Source: Bacteroidales bacterium CF (GTDB lineage Bacteria > Bacteroidota > Bacteroidia > Bacteroidales > UBA932). Taken from it: DNA of 64,000 nt. A program made the position numbers and the translations under genes. The notes under the pieces were generated by a model that saw only the letters and a program-made list of their open reading frames with translations, made no database searches and was not told the origin of the DNA. The stretch is from positions 1,488,001 through 1,552,000 of the forward strand of contig CP006772.1 in NCBI GenBank assembly GCA_000473305.1, in the 5' to 3' direction. The number at the start of each line of letters is the position of its first letter. Within the stretch, counting starts at the first letter, position 1. Positions 8,700 to 18,444 of the stretch are shown piece by piece.

Positions 8700-11600
8700 T
8701 TGTCATCTATCAACCTTATAAAAAAAATAGCCGTCGGACTTCTATTGGTGTTGATCCTGATACCAACCGGAGCCTATATTGCATTACAGGATCCCATCGT
8801 TCAGACTAAGGTTGCCAAAAAGGTTATCAATCATTATACAAATGGGCTTAATTCAAATATTACAATAGGTAAAGTCTGCTATCTGTTTTTCAACAAAATC
8901 ATTATAAATGATGTCCTTGTCACTTACAACAACAAGGACACACTCCTGTGCAGCGATAAGCTCTCTGTAAGTTTTTCTGCAAAAGAGCTCTTCAGAAACA
9001 GATTAAAGATTAAAAAAGTTTCACTGTATGACGGAAAATTCAACCTGGTGACATACAAGGACAGGTCTACAAATATTGACCACTGTTTTAATCTTACAAG
9101 AACAGTCACCAAGGATACGACAAAGCTTTTCTCTACAAAACTTAATATCAAGGAGGTCAGGGCAAGAAACGTAATATTCACATATATAGATTCAAGCTCC
9201 AACGCTCCGGATTACGGAGAGGAGTATGTTTGCTTCAGAGACCTATCGTGTGATATCTCTGAGATCTCTCTCAGGAACATTATCAGTAAGGACAATATGT
9301 TCCAGGGCGATCTGGTTAATCTTGCCTTTGTTGAGAAAAGCGGCTTCAAGGTTGACAAGCTAAACGGCAAGGTTAAAGTGGGAAGACGACTTACCTATGT
9401 TGAGGATCTCTACTTTTTTGACGGTAATACGGAACTTAAAGCCAACTATCTTAGTTTTCGCTATAACGGAATTGGAAGTTTTAAATATTTTGTTGACAGC
9501 GTAAGGATGGAGACCACTTTGGATAATGCCTTCATAAGTTTCACTACATTATCTAAGCTGGCTCCTGCCCTTAAGAACAACAAGCTTGCATTTTACGCTA
9601 CAGGAAAGATTTCAGGCCCGGTATCCTCTTTAACAACAGACAGTCTTAAGATTACATCCGAGTCGGGGCTGACTCAAGTAGATTTGAATGCCAGACTTTC
9701 CGGTCTTCCAAAATCGATGGAGACAATGGTATTTCTTGATGTGAACGAAGCCTCTACAACAGCATCGGATCTCTCAAAGGTTATTTCGTCTCTCAATGGC
9801 AGCAAGCCGGACAAATACATAGCAAACCTCTCCCCTCTTGTCAAGTACAGGTTCAAGGGAAGGCTTGCCGGACTCTTCACAGACTTTGTTGCAAACGGGA
9901 CAATAACTTCCAATATCGGGAATGTATATATGGATATGCTGCTAAGGCAGAATCCTGGTGAAAGAGGTCTCGATTTCCAGGGAAAATTGCAAGCCCAGGA
10001 ATTCAACATCGGTACTTTTATCCGGAACAAAAGCCTCGGAAAGGCAACTTTCAGAAGTACCCTGAGCGGACTTATCAGAGACGAGGAACTCGGAGGCAGC
10101 AAGTTCTATATTGACAGTATTTCTATAAAAAAGATTGAATTCAACAAATATCCCTACAGTAACATCTATTCAGTAGGAAGTTATGTGGACAAGAGATTTG
10201 ACGGCAGAGTGATATGCCACGACCCTAATCTTGATTTTATATTTCAGGGAATATTCGGCCGCTCAGCAAAGAGAGACTCTTATTATGACTTCTTTGCCGA
10301 CGTTGCCTATGCAGATCTCGCGGCACTCAAGCTGGACAACAGAGACAGTGTATCCGTAGTCAGCTTTAAGACTACGGCTAATTACACTCAGAAACTGGAT
10401 GGCGAGATTTTAGGTAAGATAAGTGTACGATCGATGGAGTATAAGAACAGAAATGGAGAGTTTAACATCGGTGACATCTCGATACAATCTCTCACAAATC
10501 AGGAAAGCTTCAATATATCTCTGAAATCAGGCTTTGCCAATGCGACATACAGCGGTTCAGACTTCATAACAGGTTTTGTTGAGAAAGTCATCAGGACATC
10601 TGTACATCGTCACATACCCTCTCTTTTGTCAAAAAGAGAGTGGAGTCTGAACGTTGACAAGAACAAGCATTACAAACTGGATGTACGTATCCTTGATACA
10701 AAGGCTATAAGTGAACTGCTTCTCCCCGGGCTGAAGATTGCGGACAGAACCTCATTGAATGCCACCATCGATGAAAATGATAATCTTTCCGTCACACTAT
10801 CATCAGGGGAGATCGGCTATAAAAGTTACAACATCAGCAATCTGTTTTTGAAGCTGGATTCTGATAAAGAGAAGATAGAGTCTGACATAAAATCAACAGG
10901 AATCAATATCTCAAATATTATCCTGGACAGCAACAGAGTCGTTATGTCTGCAAGTAACGACACTATCAATATCAGGACAGCATTTTCCAATGACAGCGAC
11001 ATAAGGAACAGGATACTGCTAAGTACAAAAACCAATGTAAGGCGCGACTCATTGTTGAATATACCAATACTGGACATTTGCCTCAATCCTTCAAAAATGG
11101 TTGTCAACAATCAGCTATGGACTCTTTCCAAATCAAAAGTAACCGTAAACGGGAAAAACATTGACATAGAAGGTTTTAGTCTGGAAAACAACAATCAACA
11201 CATTGCTGTTGACGGAAGCATATCTCCTCTTGAAAAATCATCACTTGACCTTCAGGTAAACAATTTAGATATCTCTGCCTTCAATACATTTATGAAGAAA
11301 CCGATGGATTTCGCGGGTATATTCTCCGGGAGTGCAACTCTGGTAGATCTTTACAACAACCCGCAGATTATAATGAATCTGAAAGGTGAAAGAGCGGCTG
11401 TAGCAAAGAGTAAGATTGGAACATTGATAGTTTCAAGCACATGGGACAACACTAACAAAAAATTCGACCTGCTTGTTTATAATGACCTGGATGGTAAGCG
11501 CTCAATGGAGGTTGCCGGAACATATACTCCAAAAGGCAAATACCTGGATGTAGAAGGCAACTTTTCCAATTTGAATCCGGGTTATGCATCCCCGTTTTTC

Positions 11601-13157
11601 ACAGGGATAGTCTCCAATCTGACAGGGGGGATAAATGGCAGGATGTATTGCAAGGGACCTATTGATAAGCTTGTCCTTTCAAGCGACAACGCATATGTCA
11701 AAGATCTTTCATTTACAGTCGATTTCACCAAGGTGAGATATACTGTAAACGGGAAAACCAAACTTCACGACAAGGGTCTCACTCTTGCTGATGCTGTCAT
11801 TTCAGACCAATACGGAGCAACCGGCCATGTAACAGGTGGCCTTACATACAAACATTTCCGTAATCTCGGATTCAATGCTCTAATCAATTTTAACAACATG
11901 GAGGTAATTGATCTGACTGAAAACGATAACAGTACATTCTACGGCAAGGCCTTCGGAAGCGGGTTGTTTAGCCTTAACGGGGATCTCAGGAAGATTACAA
12001 TGGATATCTCTGCCTCATCGAACAGGAACACAGAGATACATATACCTTTGGCCAGTACATCCGAAGCTGTAAATTCAAACCTTCTGAGTTTTGTTCAAAA
12101 CAGCACATTCACTGCAGATAAGATAACCATCCGGAAAGAGGCGGAGAAAAAGAAGGCACCTTCTACCGAAATGAGTGTCCAGCTTAAAATTAACATAACT
12201 CCCGAAGCAGCTATGTATATTGAGATTGACAAGTCAGTAGGAGATGTTATTAAGGGTTACGGAAGTGGTTTGATAAGCATGGATATCCGGCCCGCAAAAG
12301 ATATTTTCAATATTCAGGGGGACTATCTGATTGACAGGGGATCCTATAAGTTCGTGCTCCAAGGACTATTTAACCGTGATTTTACCATTCAGCAAGGAGG
12401 TAGTATCGGTTTCAACGGAGATATCGCAAGGACTACTCTTAACCTGACTGCAAACTACAGAACCAAGACCGCAATCAACACCCTTATTTCTGACACAAGC
12501 TCTGTCAGTAGCAGAAGAACAGTTGATTGCCTCATCAAAATGACAGGACCGCTGATGAATCCGAACCTCACATTCGGCATTGAGATTCCAGACCTGGATC
12601 CTCTGACTAAGTCCAGAGTTGATGCAGCCCTGAACACCGAAGACAAAACCATCAAGCAGGTTATGTCAATACTTGTCTCAAACAGCTTTATACCCGATAT
12701 TCAGTCAAGTATCGTGAACAACTCAACCCTGCTCTATTCAAATGCAACTGAGGTACTCTCAAACCAGATCAATAAAATATTCAACCAACTTGACATCCCT
12801 GTTGACTTGAGTTTCAATTATCAGCCCGGACAAAACGGAAGGGATATCTTTGATGCTGCGGTTTCGGCACAGTTGTTCAACAACCGTGTAATTATAAACG
12901 GAAATATCGGAAATGCAAGATATACCAACAGCACCAGTGATGTTGTAGGAGACTTCGATGCAGAGATAAAACTGGATGACAAGGGTCGTTTTAGATTGAA
13001 ACTGTTTTCACACTCTGCAGACCAGTTTTCAAACTACCTTGACAACAGTCAGCGAAATGGTGGAGGTCTTGTCTATCAGGAGGAGTTCACCACTTTCAGA
13101 GAACTGATTAACAGTATTTTCGGAAGCAGAAAAAAGAAAAAGACTTCTAAAGAATAA
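8700..13157 (+). CDS. TamB-like translocation and assembly module protein (DUF490)
   Basis: A 1485-residue envelope protein with an N-terminal membrane anchor (about residues 8-30), a long beta-rich body of the AsmA/TamB kind and a C-terminal DUF490/TamB domain from about residue 1030. TamB-like proteins form long hydrophobic grooves between inner and outer membranes and are implicated in outer-membrane protein assembly and lipid transport. The start is a TTG at 8700; I see no in-frame ATG before the anchor, so TTG is the best choice although rare. It ends 11 bases inside the convergent mtaB. No tamA/BamA homologue is next to it here. Confidence 0.85.
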   Translation: MSSINLIKKIAVGLLLVLILIPTGAYIALQDPIVQTKVAKKVINHYTNGLNSNITIGKVCYLFFNKIIINDVLVTYNNKDTLLCSDKLSVSFSAKELFRNRLKIKKVSLYDGKFNLVTYKDRSTNIDHCFNLTRTVTKDTTKLFSTKLNIKEVRARNVIFTYIDSSSNAPDYGEEYVCFRDLSCDISEISLRNIISKDNMFQGDLVNLAFVEKSGFKVDKLNGKVKVGRRLTYVEDLYFFDGNTELKANYLSFRYNGIGSFKYFVDSVRMETTLDNAFISFTTLSKLAPALKNNKLAFYATGKISGPVSSLTTDSLKITSESGLTQVDLNARLSGLPKSMETMVFLDVNEASTTASDLSKVISSLNGSKPDKYIANLSPLVKYRFKGRLAGLFTDFVANGTITSNIGNVYMDMLLRQNPGERGLDFQGKLQAQEFNIGTFIRNKSLGKATFRSTLSGLIRDEELGGSKFYIDSISIKKIEFNKYPYSNIYSVGSYVDKRFDGRVICHDPNLDFIFQGIFGRSAKRDSYYDFFADVAYADLAALKLDNRDSVSVVSFKTTANYTQKLDGEILGKISVRSMEYKNRNGEFNIGDISIQSLTNQESFNISLKSGFANATYSGSDFITGFVEKVIRTSVHRHIPSLLSKREWSLNVDKNKHYKLDVRILDTKAISELLLPGLKIADRTSLNATIDENDNLSVTLSSGEIGYKSYNISNLFLKLDSDKEKIESDIKSTGINISNIILDSNRVVMSASNDTINIRTAFSNDSDIRNRILLSTKTNVRRDSLLNIPILDICLNPSKMVVNNQLWTLSKSKVTVNGKNIDIEGFSLENNNQHIAVDGSISPLEKSSLDLQVNNLDISAFNTFMKKPMDFAGIFSGSATLVDLYNNPQIIMNLKGERAAVAKSKIGTLIVSSTWDNTNKKFDLLVYNDLDGKRSMEVAGTYTPKGKYLDVEGNFSNLNPGYASPFFTGIVSNLTGGINGRMYCKGPIDKLVLSSDNAYVKDLSFTVDFTKVRYTVNGKTKLHDKGLTLADAVISDQYGATGHVTGGLTYKHFRNLGFNALINFNNMEVIDLTENDNSTFYGKAFGSGLFSLNGDLRKITMDISASSNRNTEIHIPLASTSEAVNSNLLSFVQNSTFTADKITIRKEAEKKKAPSTEMSVQLKINITPEAAMYIEIDKSVGDVIKGYGSGLISMDIRPAKDIFNIQGDYLIDRGSYKFVLQGLFNRDFTIQQGGSIGFNGDIARTTLNLTANYRTKTAINTLISDTSSVSSRRTVDCLIKMTGPLMNPNLTFGIEIPDLDPLTKSRVDAALNTEDKTIKQVMSILVSNSFIPDIQSSIVNNSTLLYSNATEVLSNQINKIFNQLDIPVDLSFNYQPGQNGRDIFDAAVSAQLFNNRVIINGNIGNARYTNSTSDVVGDFDAEIKLDDKGRFRLKLFSHSADQFSNYLDNSQRNGGGLVYQEEFTTFRELINSIFGSRKKKKTSKE

Positions 13158-14457
13158 CCTCTGAGATCTCTCCGATAAGTGCTTTGTCATAAGGCCTCTC
13201 AACCTTGATGTAATTTCTGGTAAAGCCATACATCATCCCGCCTTTCCTGGTGCTTTCAAAAAGTACATACTCCCGCTTACCCTTCATTGAGTCAATAAAT
13301 TCTGCATGAAGCCTCTCACAAAGAGTTTCAAGCATCAGAACCCTGGAGTGTTTAATCTGCTCATCCACCTGATTTTCCATTTCAGCCGCCGGCGTATTGG
13401 CTCTCCTTGAATATGGGAATATATGTATGAAGGCCGGTTTTAACTCTTCCAAAAAAGACCGGCACTCTTCGAATTCCGCTTCACCCTCGCCCGGAAAACC
13501 GACAATTACATCAATCCCGATAAATGAATCCGGCATGTAGTGCCTTATTCTTGAAATTTTGTCTCTGAAAAGAGAGGTGTTATATCTTCTGCGCATCAGA
13601 GCCAGAATTTTGTCTGAACCCGATTGGAGCGGTATGTGAAAATGGTGCAGGAACTTCCTGCTTTGTGCAATCCACGCCAGAACCTCCTCGGTAAGAAGGT
13701 TGGGCTCAATTGAGGATATTCTGTAACGCTCAATTCCCCCGACATTTTCAAGAGCTTTCAGCAAATCCAGGAAACTCTCCCCGGTACTCTTTCCAAAATC
13801 ACCCGTATTGACTCCCGTAAGCACAATCTCCTTGATTCCCTTCGCAGCAATCTCTCCGGCCTCTTTAATAAGGAAATCCACAGAAAGATTCCTGCTTTTG
13901 CCTCTTGCCAGAGGAATTGTACAATATGAACAATGATAGTCACAGCCATCCTGAACCTTTAGAAAAGAGCGGGTTCTCTCGTCTGAAGAATATGCAGGAA
14001 ATATCGTCTCCACCTCCGAGATTGCACATGAGTAAGCTCTTCCTCTGCCCTCTTCTTTCCCGGCCTTGACTCCATGCAACTGAGAGACCTTCATGAAAAG
14101 GTTCTCTTTCTGATCAGCCCCAAGAACAATATCAACACCCTCGATTCCAAGAATCTCGTCAGGTTTCAGTTGAGCATAGCAACCGGTCACAGCTACAATT
14201 GCATCCGGATTTTGTCTGTGGAGCTTTCTAATGGCACCTCTGCACTTCTTGTCAGCATGCTCTGTGACAGAACAGGTGTTAATAACATATATATCAGCAG
14301 AGTGTGAGGCAGGCACCTTTACATATCCATTTTTCACAAATACTCTGGCGATGGATGATGTCTCAGAATAATTCAGTTTGCACCCCAGGGTCATGAAGGC
14401 TACCCTTTTCCCGTCAGACTCGTTTTCCGGAAGGGCCAATTTCAGATCTTTGTTCAT
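13147..14457 (-). CDS. mtaB: tRNA (N6-L-threonylcarbamoyladenosine(37)-C2)-methylthiotransferase MtaB
   Basis: A 436-residue radical-SAM methylthiotransferase. The N-terminal cluster domain starts at FMTLGCKLNYSE, the radical SAM CxxxCxxC is CDYHCSYC, and a C-terminal TRAM-like stretch ends the protein. MtaB converts t6A37 to ms2t6A37 in tRNA, acting on the product of the TsaD pathway encoded close by. I choose the ATG at 14457 (MNKDLKLALPENE) rather than a start 36 bases upstream that would run into folB. It is distinguished from RimO, also in this window, by the CKLN rather than CSKN motif. The 3' end overlaps the TamB-like gene by 11 bases. Confidence 0.92.
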   Translation of the reverse strand: MNKDLKLALPENESDGKRVAFMTLGCKLNYSETSSIARVFVKNGYVKVPASHSADIYVINTCSVTEHADKKCRGAIRKLHRQNPDAIVAVTGCYAQLKPDEILGIEGVDIVLGADQKENLFMKVSQLHGVKAGKEEGRGRAYSCAISEVETIFPAYSSDERTRSFLKVQDGCDYHCSYCTIPLARGKSRNLSVDFLIKEAGEIAAKGIKEIVLTGVNTGDFGKSTGESFLDLLKALENVGGIERYRISSIEPNLLTEEVLAWIAQSRKFLHHFHIPLQSGSDKILALMRRRYNTSLFRDKISRIRHYMPDSFIGIDVIVGFPGEGEAEFEECRSFLEELKPAFIHIFPYSRRANTPAAEMENQVDEQIKHSRVLMLETLCERLHAEFIDSMKGKREYVLFESTRKGGMMYGFTRNYIKVERPYDKALIGEISEVIL

Positions 14458-14461
14458 CTTT

Positions 14462-14827
14462 TTAATATGAAAATACGATTCTCGCAGCCCCAACCTGTCC
14501 TCCCAGAGATGGATTTAGCTTTGAAATAGAAAGAGTTGCACCCTTTACCTGAGGGTATCTTTTCTTAAGCCTTTCAATAATTCGTTTTGCAACACTCTCA
14601 AGAAGTTTAGAAGGAATTGCCATCTCTTCAGCAACAATGCTGTATAACTCCTGATAATCGACAGTGTCAAAAAGATCGTCACTCAGACTTGCCCTTGAAA
14701 AATCTGCATTTACCTTTAAATCTACGACAAAACGGTTTCCAACAATCTGCTCTTCGTCGTAATGTCCGTGATATGAGAAAAACTCCATCCCGGCAAGTTC
14801 AATATAGTTATTTGTATCTGGCATCAT
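14462..14827 (-). CDS. folB: Dihydroneopterin aldolase FolB
   Basis: A 121-residue protein with the family pattern IELAGMEFFSYHGHYDEE near the N-terminus, where the catalytic-site tyrosine and the YHG signature lie, and LESVAKRIIERL in the middle. FolB cleaves dihydroneopterin to 6-hydroxymethyl-dihydropterin in folate synthesis. It begins 25 bases after the methyltransferase stop and ends 4 bases before mtaB, so the three genes probably share a transcript. Either of two adjacent ATGs (14827 or 14824) could start it. Confidence 0.92.
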   Translation of the reverse strand: MMPDTNNYIELAGMEFFSYHGHYDEEQIVGNRFVVDLKVNADFSRASLSDDLFDTVDYQELYSIVAEEMAIPSKLLESVAKRIIERLKKRYPQVKGATLSISKLNPSLGGQVGAARIVFSY

Positions 14828-14852
14828 TTGTCAGTGTCTAAAATTTTCAATC

Positions 14853-15551
14853 TTATATAATAAAAACACAAGGCTTTTTGTTCAAATCAACCCTCTCTTT
14901 TTTCCATTCAGATGCAGTCATCGTCTTTATAAACTCTTCCGGAGTTGTAATTGAGGAGGCAACGCATATAGCTTTAGACGGGGCGCATGTTTGTATCAGA
15001 TCTGCCAAAAAAGCATTGTTTCTGTATGGAGTCTCAATCATAATCTGGCTTTGGCCGGTAGAAACAGAGAGTTTTTCCAAACGCTTAATCTCTGCTCTCC
15101 TCTCCTCAGGTTTGACCGGTATATAACCCACAAAAGCAAATGATTGACCGTTCATTCCGGAAGCCATAAGAGCCATCATCAAAGAGGAGGGGCCGACAAA
15201 AGGTACAACTCGTATTCCTGCATTGTGGGCCGCTTTTACAAAAATTGCACCCGGATCTGCCACAGCGGGCAAGCCTGCCTCGCTTATTAGTCCGACATCT
15301 TCCCCGTCTATAAGCGGTTTAAGATATCCTTGCACCAAAGAGGAATCGGTATGTTCATTAAGCTCAAAGAATGTAAGTGTGTCTATTTTTCCTTTGAATC
15401 CGCACTTAGAGAGATATCTGCGGGCAGTCCTCACCTCCTCCACAACAAAGTATCTGAGATGCTGTATCCGGCTCACAACTCCCTGCGGGATAACCTCTTC
15501 TATCTCACCCTCGCCCAAAGGAGAAGGTATCAAGTATAAAACTCCTTTCAA
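14853..15551 (-). CDS. SAM-dependent methyltransferase, RsmI-like (tetrapyrrole methylase fold)
   Basis: A 232-residue tetrapyrrole-methylase-fold protein resembling RsmI, the 16S rRNA C1402 2'-O-ribose methyltransferase. The glycine-rich LISEAGLPAVADPG and FVGPSSLMMALMASGMNG motifs shape the SAM pocket. The N-terminus (LYLIPSPLGEG) differs from that of canonical RsmI, and the protein is shorter than the usual 270-300 residues, lacking the C-terminal extension. Bacteroidota commonly carry such a short paralogue, so it may have another substrate. It heads the folB-mtaB run on the minus strand. Confidence 0.8.
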   Translation of the reverse strand: MKGVLYLIPSPLGEGEIEEVIPQGVVSRIQHLRYFVVEEVRTARRYLSKCGFKGKIDTLTFFELNEHTDSSLVQGYLKPLIDGEDVGLISEAGLPAVADPGAIFVKAAHNAGIRVVPFVGPSSLMMALMASGMNGQSFAFVGYIPVKPEERRAEIKRLEKLSVSTGQSQIMIETPYRNNAFLADLIQTCAPSKAICVASSITTPEEFIKTMTASEWKKERVDLNKKPCVFII

Positions 15552-15596
15552 AATTCAATTTTGACAAAGGTAGGAACTTTTTCCTATCTTTAAAGT

Positions 15597-16400
15597 ATGG
15601 AAACATGTAACGAAACTAAGCTTACCTTTTTAGGCACAGGAACTTCTCAAGGGATACCGGTGATAGGGTGTCATTGTCCTGTATGCAGCTCCTCTGATCA
15701 AAAGGATAAGAGACTCAGATCTTCAGCACTTATTGAACACCAGGGTTTGAAGATACTTATAGATGCCGGTCCTGATTTCAGGCAACAGCTTCTGAGAGAG
15801 GGAGTGGATAATCTGGATGCCATACTGATAACACATGAACACAAAGACCACACAGGAGGTCTGGATGATGTAAGAGCAATCAATTTCCTGACCAAGAAGG
15901 CTCTGCCTATATATTGTGAGGAGCGGGTGAGAAAATCCCTCGAAATGGAGTATTCATACGCTTTTACTGAATATAAGTATCCCGGAGCCCCTGAATTTGA
16001 CATCCGGGTAATTGATGAAAATCCTTTTGAGGTCGTCAGCAGGTCTGATCCGTCAAAAAGAGTATCTGTCATACCCATCAGGGTTCTTCATTATAAATTG
16101 CCTATATTGGGATATCGTATAAACAACATAGCATATATTACCGACGCAAACAGGGTTGATGAGTCCGAACTTGCTAAGCTCCGGGGACTCGATGTTCTTG
16201 TTGTAAACACAGTAAGAAAACAGAGACACATTTCTCATTTCTCACTGAATGAAGCCATTGCATTTGCACAACTTGTCGGAGCCAAAAGGAGCTTTCTAAC
16301 CCATCTTTCACATCAAATGCCCGTATACAGTGAACTTGAAAAGGAGCTCCCCGAAGGAATCAACCAGGCTTATGACGGTCTGACTTTAAACACATTATAG
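15597..16400 (+). CDS. MBL-fold metallohydrolase (PhnP-like)
   Basis: A 267-residue metallo-beta-lactamase-fold protein. The metal motif is THEHKDHTGG, with further ligands expected from the aspartate in ITDANR and a histidine near the C-terminus. The Cys-rich stretch GCHCPVCSS near residue 28 is also seen in PhnP-type phosphodiesterases, where it binds a structural zinc. This group hydrolyses cyclic or simple phosphodiesters, but the true substrate is unknown. It diverges from the RsmI-like gene and lies 17 bases ahead of the epimerase gene. I use the ATG at 15597. Confidence 0.85.
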   Translation: METCNETKLTFLGTGTSQGIPVIGCHCPVCSSSDQKDKRLRSSALIEHQGLKILIDAGPDFRQQLLREGVDNLDAILITHEHKDHTGGLDDVRAINFLTKKALPIYCEERVRKSLEMEYSYAFTEYKYPGAPEFDIRVIDENPFEVVSRSDPSKRVSVIPIRVLHYKLPILGYRINNIAYITDANRVDESELAKLRGLDVLVVNTVRKQRHISHFSLNEAIAFAQLVGAKRSFLTHLSHQMPVYSELEKELPEGINQAYDGLTLNTL

Positions 16401-16417
16401 ATCTAATAATAGCAGAG

Positions 16418-17275
16418 GTGGAGACAAAGATCAAATCAGATAGTAAAGTTGTCGGGATAAGAGGTGCTTCCGGGTTTCTCGGTAAAGCAATCTCAGAAGC
16501 CCTGATTGAAAATGGGTTCAGGGTTATTGGTCTAAGACGTGATTTTACATTAGTAAAGCTTAAAGATTGCGATGTGGTAATAAATCTGGCAGGAAGAAAT
16601 ATTAACTGCCGGTGGAATGCCAAAAATCGCAAAGAGATATATGATAGCCGTATCCTGACAACCGGAAGAATCGCATCTGCATTTCTTGAATGTGGCACAG
16701 ATGCCCCTCCCCTGTTGATATCAGTTTCGGCCACAGGAATATACCCAAGCACAGACGGTTCGCATCCTGAGCCTCAACTATTCGATGAAGACTCTACGAC
16801 CAAACCTGATACATTCCTATCTAAAGTTTGTAATGATTGGGAAAGAGAGGCCTTAAAAGCGAATTCGGTCTCCAGGGTTGCCGTTACCAGACTCGGCGTG
16901 GTCATTGACAAATCCGGCGGAGCTTTTCCCAAACTTGTGCTGCCTTTCAGAATGAAAATTGCTGCCAGGATAGCTTCGGGGAATCAGCCGTTCTCATGGA
17001 TCTCACTAAAAGATGTTATAGGTTCTATTCTATATATCATTGAGAATAATTCAATGGAAGGGATTTTTAACCTGACCTCCCCTGAGATTACAACAAACAG
17101 AGAGATTACCCGGATTCTATCAAAAAGGTACAAGACACTCATTCCGTTCGTAATTCCCAAAATCCTTCTCCGCATGATATTCGGCAAATCTCACATACTT
17201 CTTACTGAGGGGGCGAAAGTCTATCCGAAAAGATTGTTTGAAAGCGGTTATAAATTTATTGAACCAAATTTCTAA
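16418..17275 (+). CDS. TIGR01777-type SDR epimerase family protein
   Basis: A 285-residue extended SDR protein of the TIGR01777/YfcH group. GIRGASGFLGKAI near the N-terminus binds the nucleotide, VINLAGRNINCRW and SVSATGIYPSTDG follow, and a C-terminal DUF1731-like segment (FGKSHILLTEGAKVYPKRL) closes the protein. The physiological reaction of this family is not established. The start appears to be GTG at 16418 after a purine-rich stretch; no closer ATG keeps the glycine-rich loop. It follows the MBL gene in the same direction. Confidence 0.85.
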   Translation: METKIKSDSKVVGIRGASGFLGKAISEALIENGFRVIGLRRDFTLVKLKDCDVVINLAGRNINCRWNAKNRKEIYDSRILTTGRIASAFLECGTDAPPLLISVSATGIYPSTDGSHPEPQLFDEDSTTKPDTFLSKVCNDWEREALKANSVSRVAVTRLGVVIDKSGGAFPKLVLPFRMKIAARIASGNQPFSWISLKDVIGSILYIIENNSMEGIFNLTSPEITTNREITRILSKRYKTLIPFVIPKILLRMIFGKSHILLTEGAKVYPKRLFESGYKFIEPNF

Positions 17276-17291
17276 CCACCTCACCGAAAAA

Positions 17292-17335
17292 AATCAGCGT
17301 TTTGTCAGCATTTTATCAGCATTTTATCAGCAAAC
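17292..17335 (+). repeat. Short tandem repeat, 11-bp unit, about four copies
   Basis: The unit ATCAGCATTTT recurs about four times with one or two changes just after the epimerase gene. It is too short and too regular for a CRISPR array. It marks the left border of the AT-richer accessory stretch. Confidence 0.75.
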
Positions 17336-17373
17336 TTGAAAAACAAAAAATATCAATTGATAATTATCTCATT

Positions 17374-17685
17374 CTAAGATCTTTCATTGATCCTGTAAAT
17401 ATTCTCGGCTCTCGCCTTTATATCCCAAGTGATACCATTATCTGTTGATCGTATATTTTCCCATTTAAAAGTATCCTCCTTGATATCAAAGAATATCCAT
17501 TTCATCTGGAAGCCAACAGGAGTCAAGCAGGTGATGACAATCTCATCATCTTCTTTTTGGGCAACAAGTTGAACTGCCTCTCCGGTACATCCGTAAAACA
17601 CATCCCAATTTTTATTTTGCGGATTATAAATGCGAATCGTGGTGCCATACTCGCGTTCCAATTCGCCGGAAACAGAATTTATCTT
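17374..17685 (-). pseudogene. C-terminal remnant of an uncharacterised protein
   Basis: An open stretch of 103 codons directly follows the stop codon of the LytTR regulator and is in the same frame, with no ATG at its head; only a TTG at 17661 could start it, giving 95 residues. The residues (GELEREYGTTIRIYNPQNK, later MKWIFFDIKEDTFKWEN and a GITWD ending) look like the second half of a conserved single-domain family whose N-terminal half is missing. I recall similar endings in uncharacterised proteins but cannot name the family. Most likely a gene fragment left by a deletion; a short expressed protein is the alternative. Confidence 0.55.
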
Positions 17686-18444
17686 TCATGTATTAAGCCA
17701 TTTCTTAAAATCTGCAACATTATAGATGCTTACAATAACTTCCGATTCATCTTCCACGGGTGGTTTAAGAGACACTTTAATCCTGTTGCGGGACCAACTT
17801 GTCAGGCTTACTATTGCATTACGGGAAATCATATATTTTCTGTTAATCCTGAAGAAACAAGCAGGATCCAGCATACCTTCCAAAGCCCCTAATGAGATGT
17901 CAATCGGATAAGAATAACCATTATATCTCTTTAAGAAGCCCCCCTTTTCAGAAACATAAAAGTATGCGATATCTTCAGCTTCTATGCTGTTGTATTTATC
18001 TGCTACTCTTATCAGAAATCTTTTTCTGTAAGAAGGTTTATTGCCCTGTATGGCAGATAAGAGATTTTCAAAGTCTATTGAATATGCAGCCTTTAATGAT
18101 TTGAGCTTTTTTAAACTATCTGCTAAATCTGTCTTGCGTATCGGTTTTAACAGATAATCGACACTGTTCAGGTCAAAGGCCTTTATTGCATATTGATCAT
18201 AAGCGGTCGTAACAATTATGGGAGTGCTTACAGATACCTGATCAAAAATACTGAAACTCAGGCCGTCTGACAACTGAATATCCAGAAATATCAGATCTGC
18301 CTTGTTTTTCTCTAACCAATCGACACTCTCTTTTACTGAGCCTAATTTTGCCTTAACTTCAAATCCCCCGTCCACTTCACGTATAAGGCCTTCCAGATAA
18401 TCAGCAGCCAATAACTCATCTTCAATTATTAATATACTGTTCAT
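17686..18444 (-). CDS. LytTR-family DNA-binding response regulator
   Basis: A 252-residue regulator. The receiver domain (1-115) has the acidic pair Glu8-Asp9, phosphoacceptor Asp55 in LIFLDIQLSDG and the lysine in LLKPI. The LytTR domain (about 150-250) ends FKKWLNT and binds DNA as beta strands. Its ATG overlaps the sensor kinase stop by 4 bases, so they form one two-component unit. Target genes are unknown; the divergent run starting at 19,811 is the nearest candidate. Confidence 0.92.
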   Translation of the reverse strand: MNSILIIEDELLAADYLEGLIREVDGGFEVKAKLGSVKESVDWLEKNKADLIFLDIQLSDGLSFSIFDQVSVSTPIIVTTAYDQYAIKAFDLNSVDYLLKPIRKTDLADSLKKLKSLKAAYSIDFENLLSAIQGNKPSYRKRFLIRVADKYNSIEAEDIAYFYVSEKGGFLKRYNGYSYPIDISLGALEGMLDPACFFRINRKYMISRNAIVSLTSWSRNRIKVSLKPPVEDESEVIVSIYNVADFKKWLNT

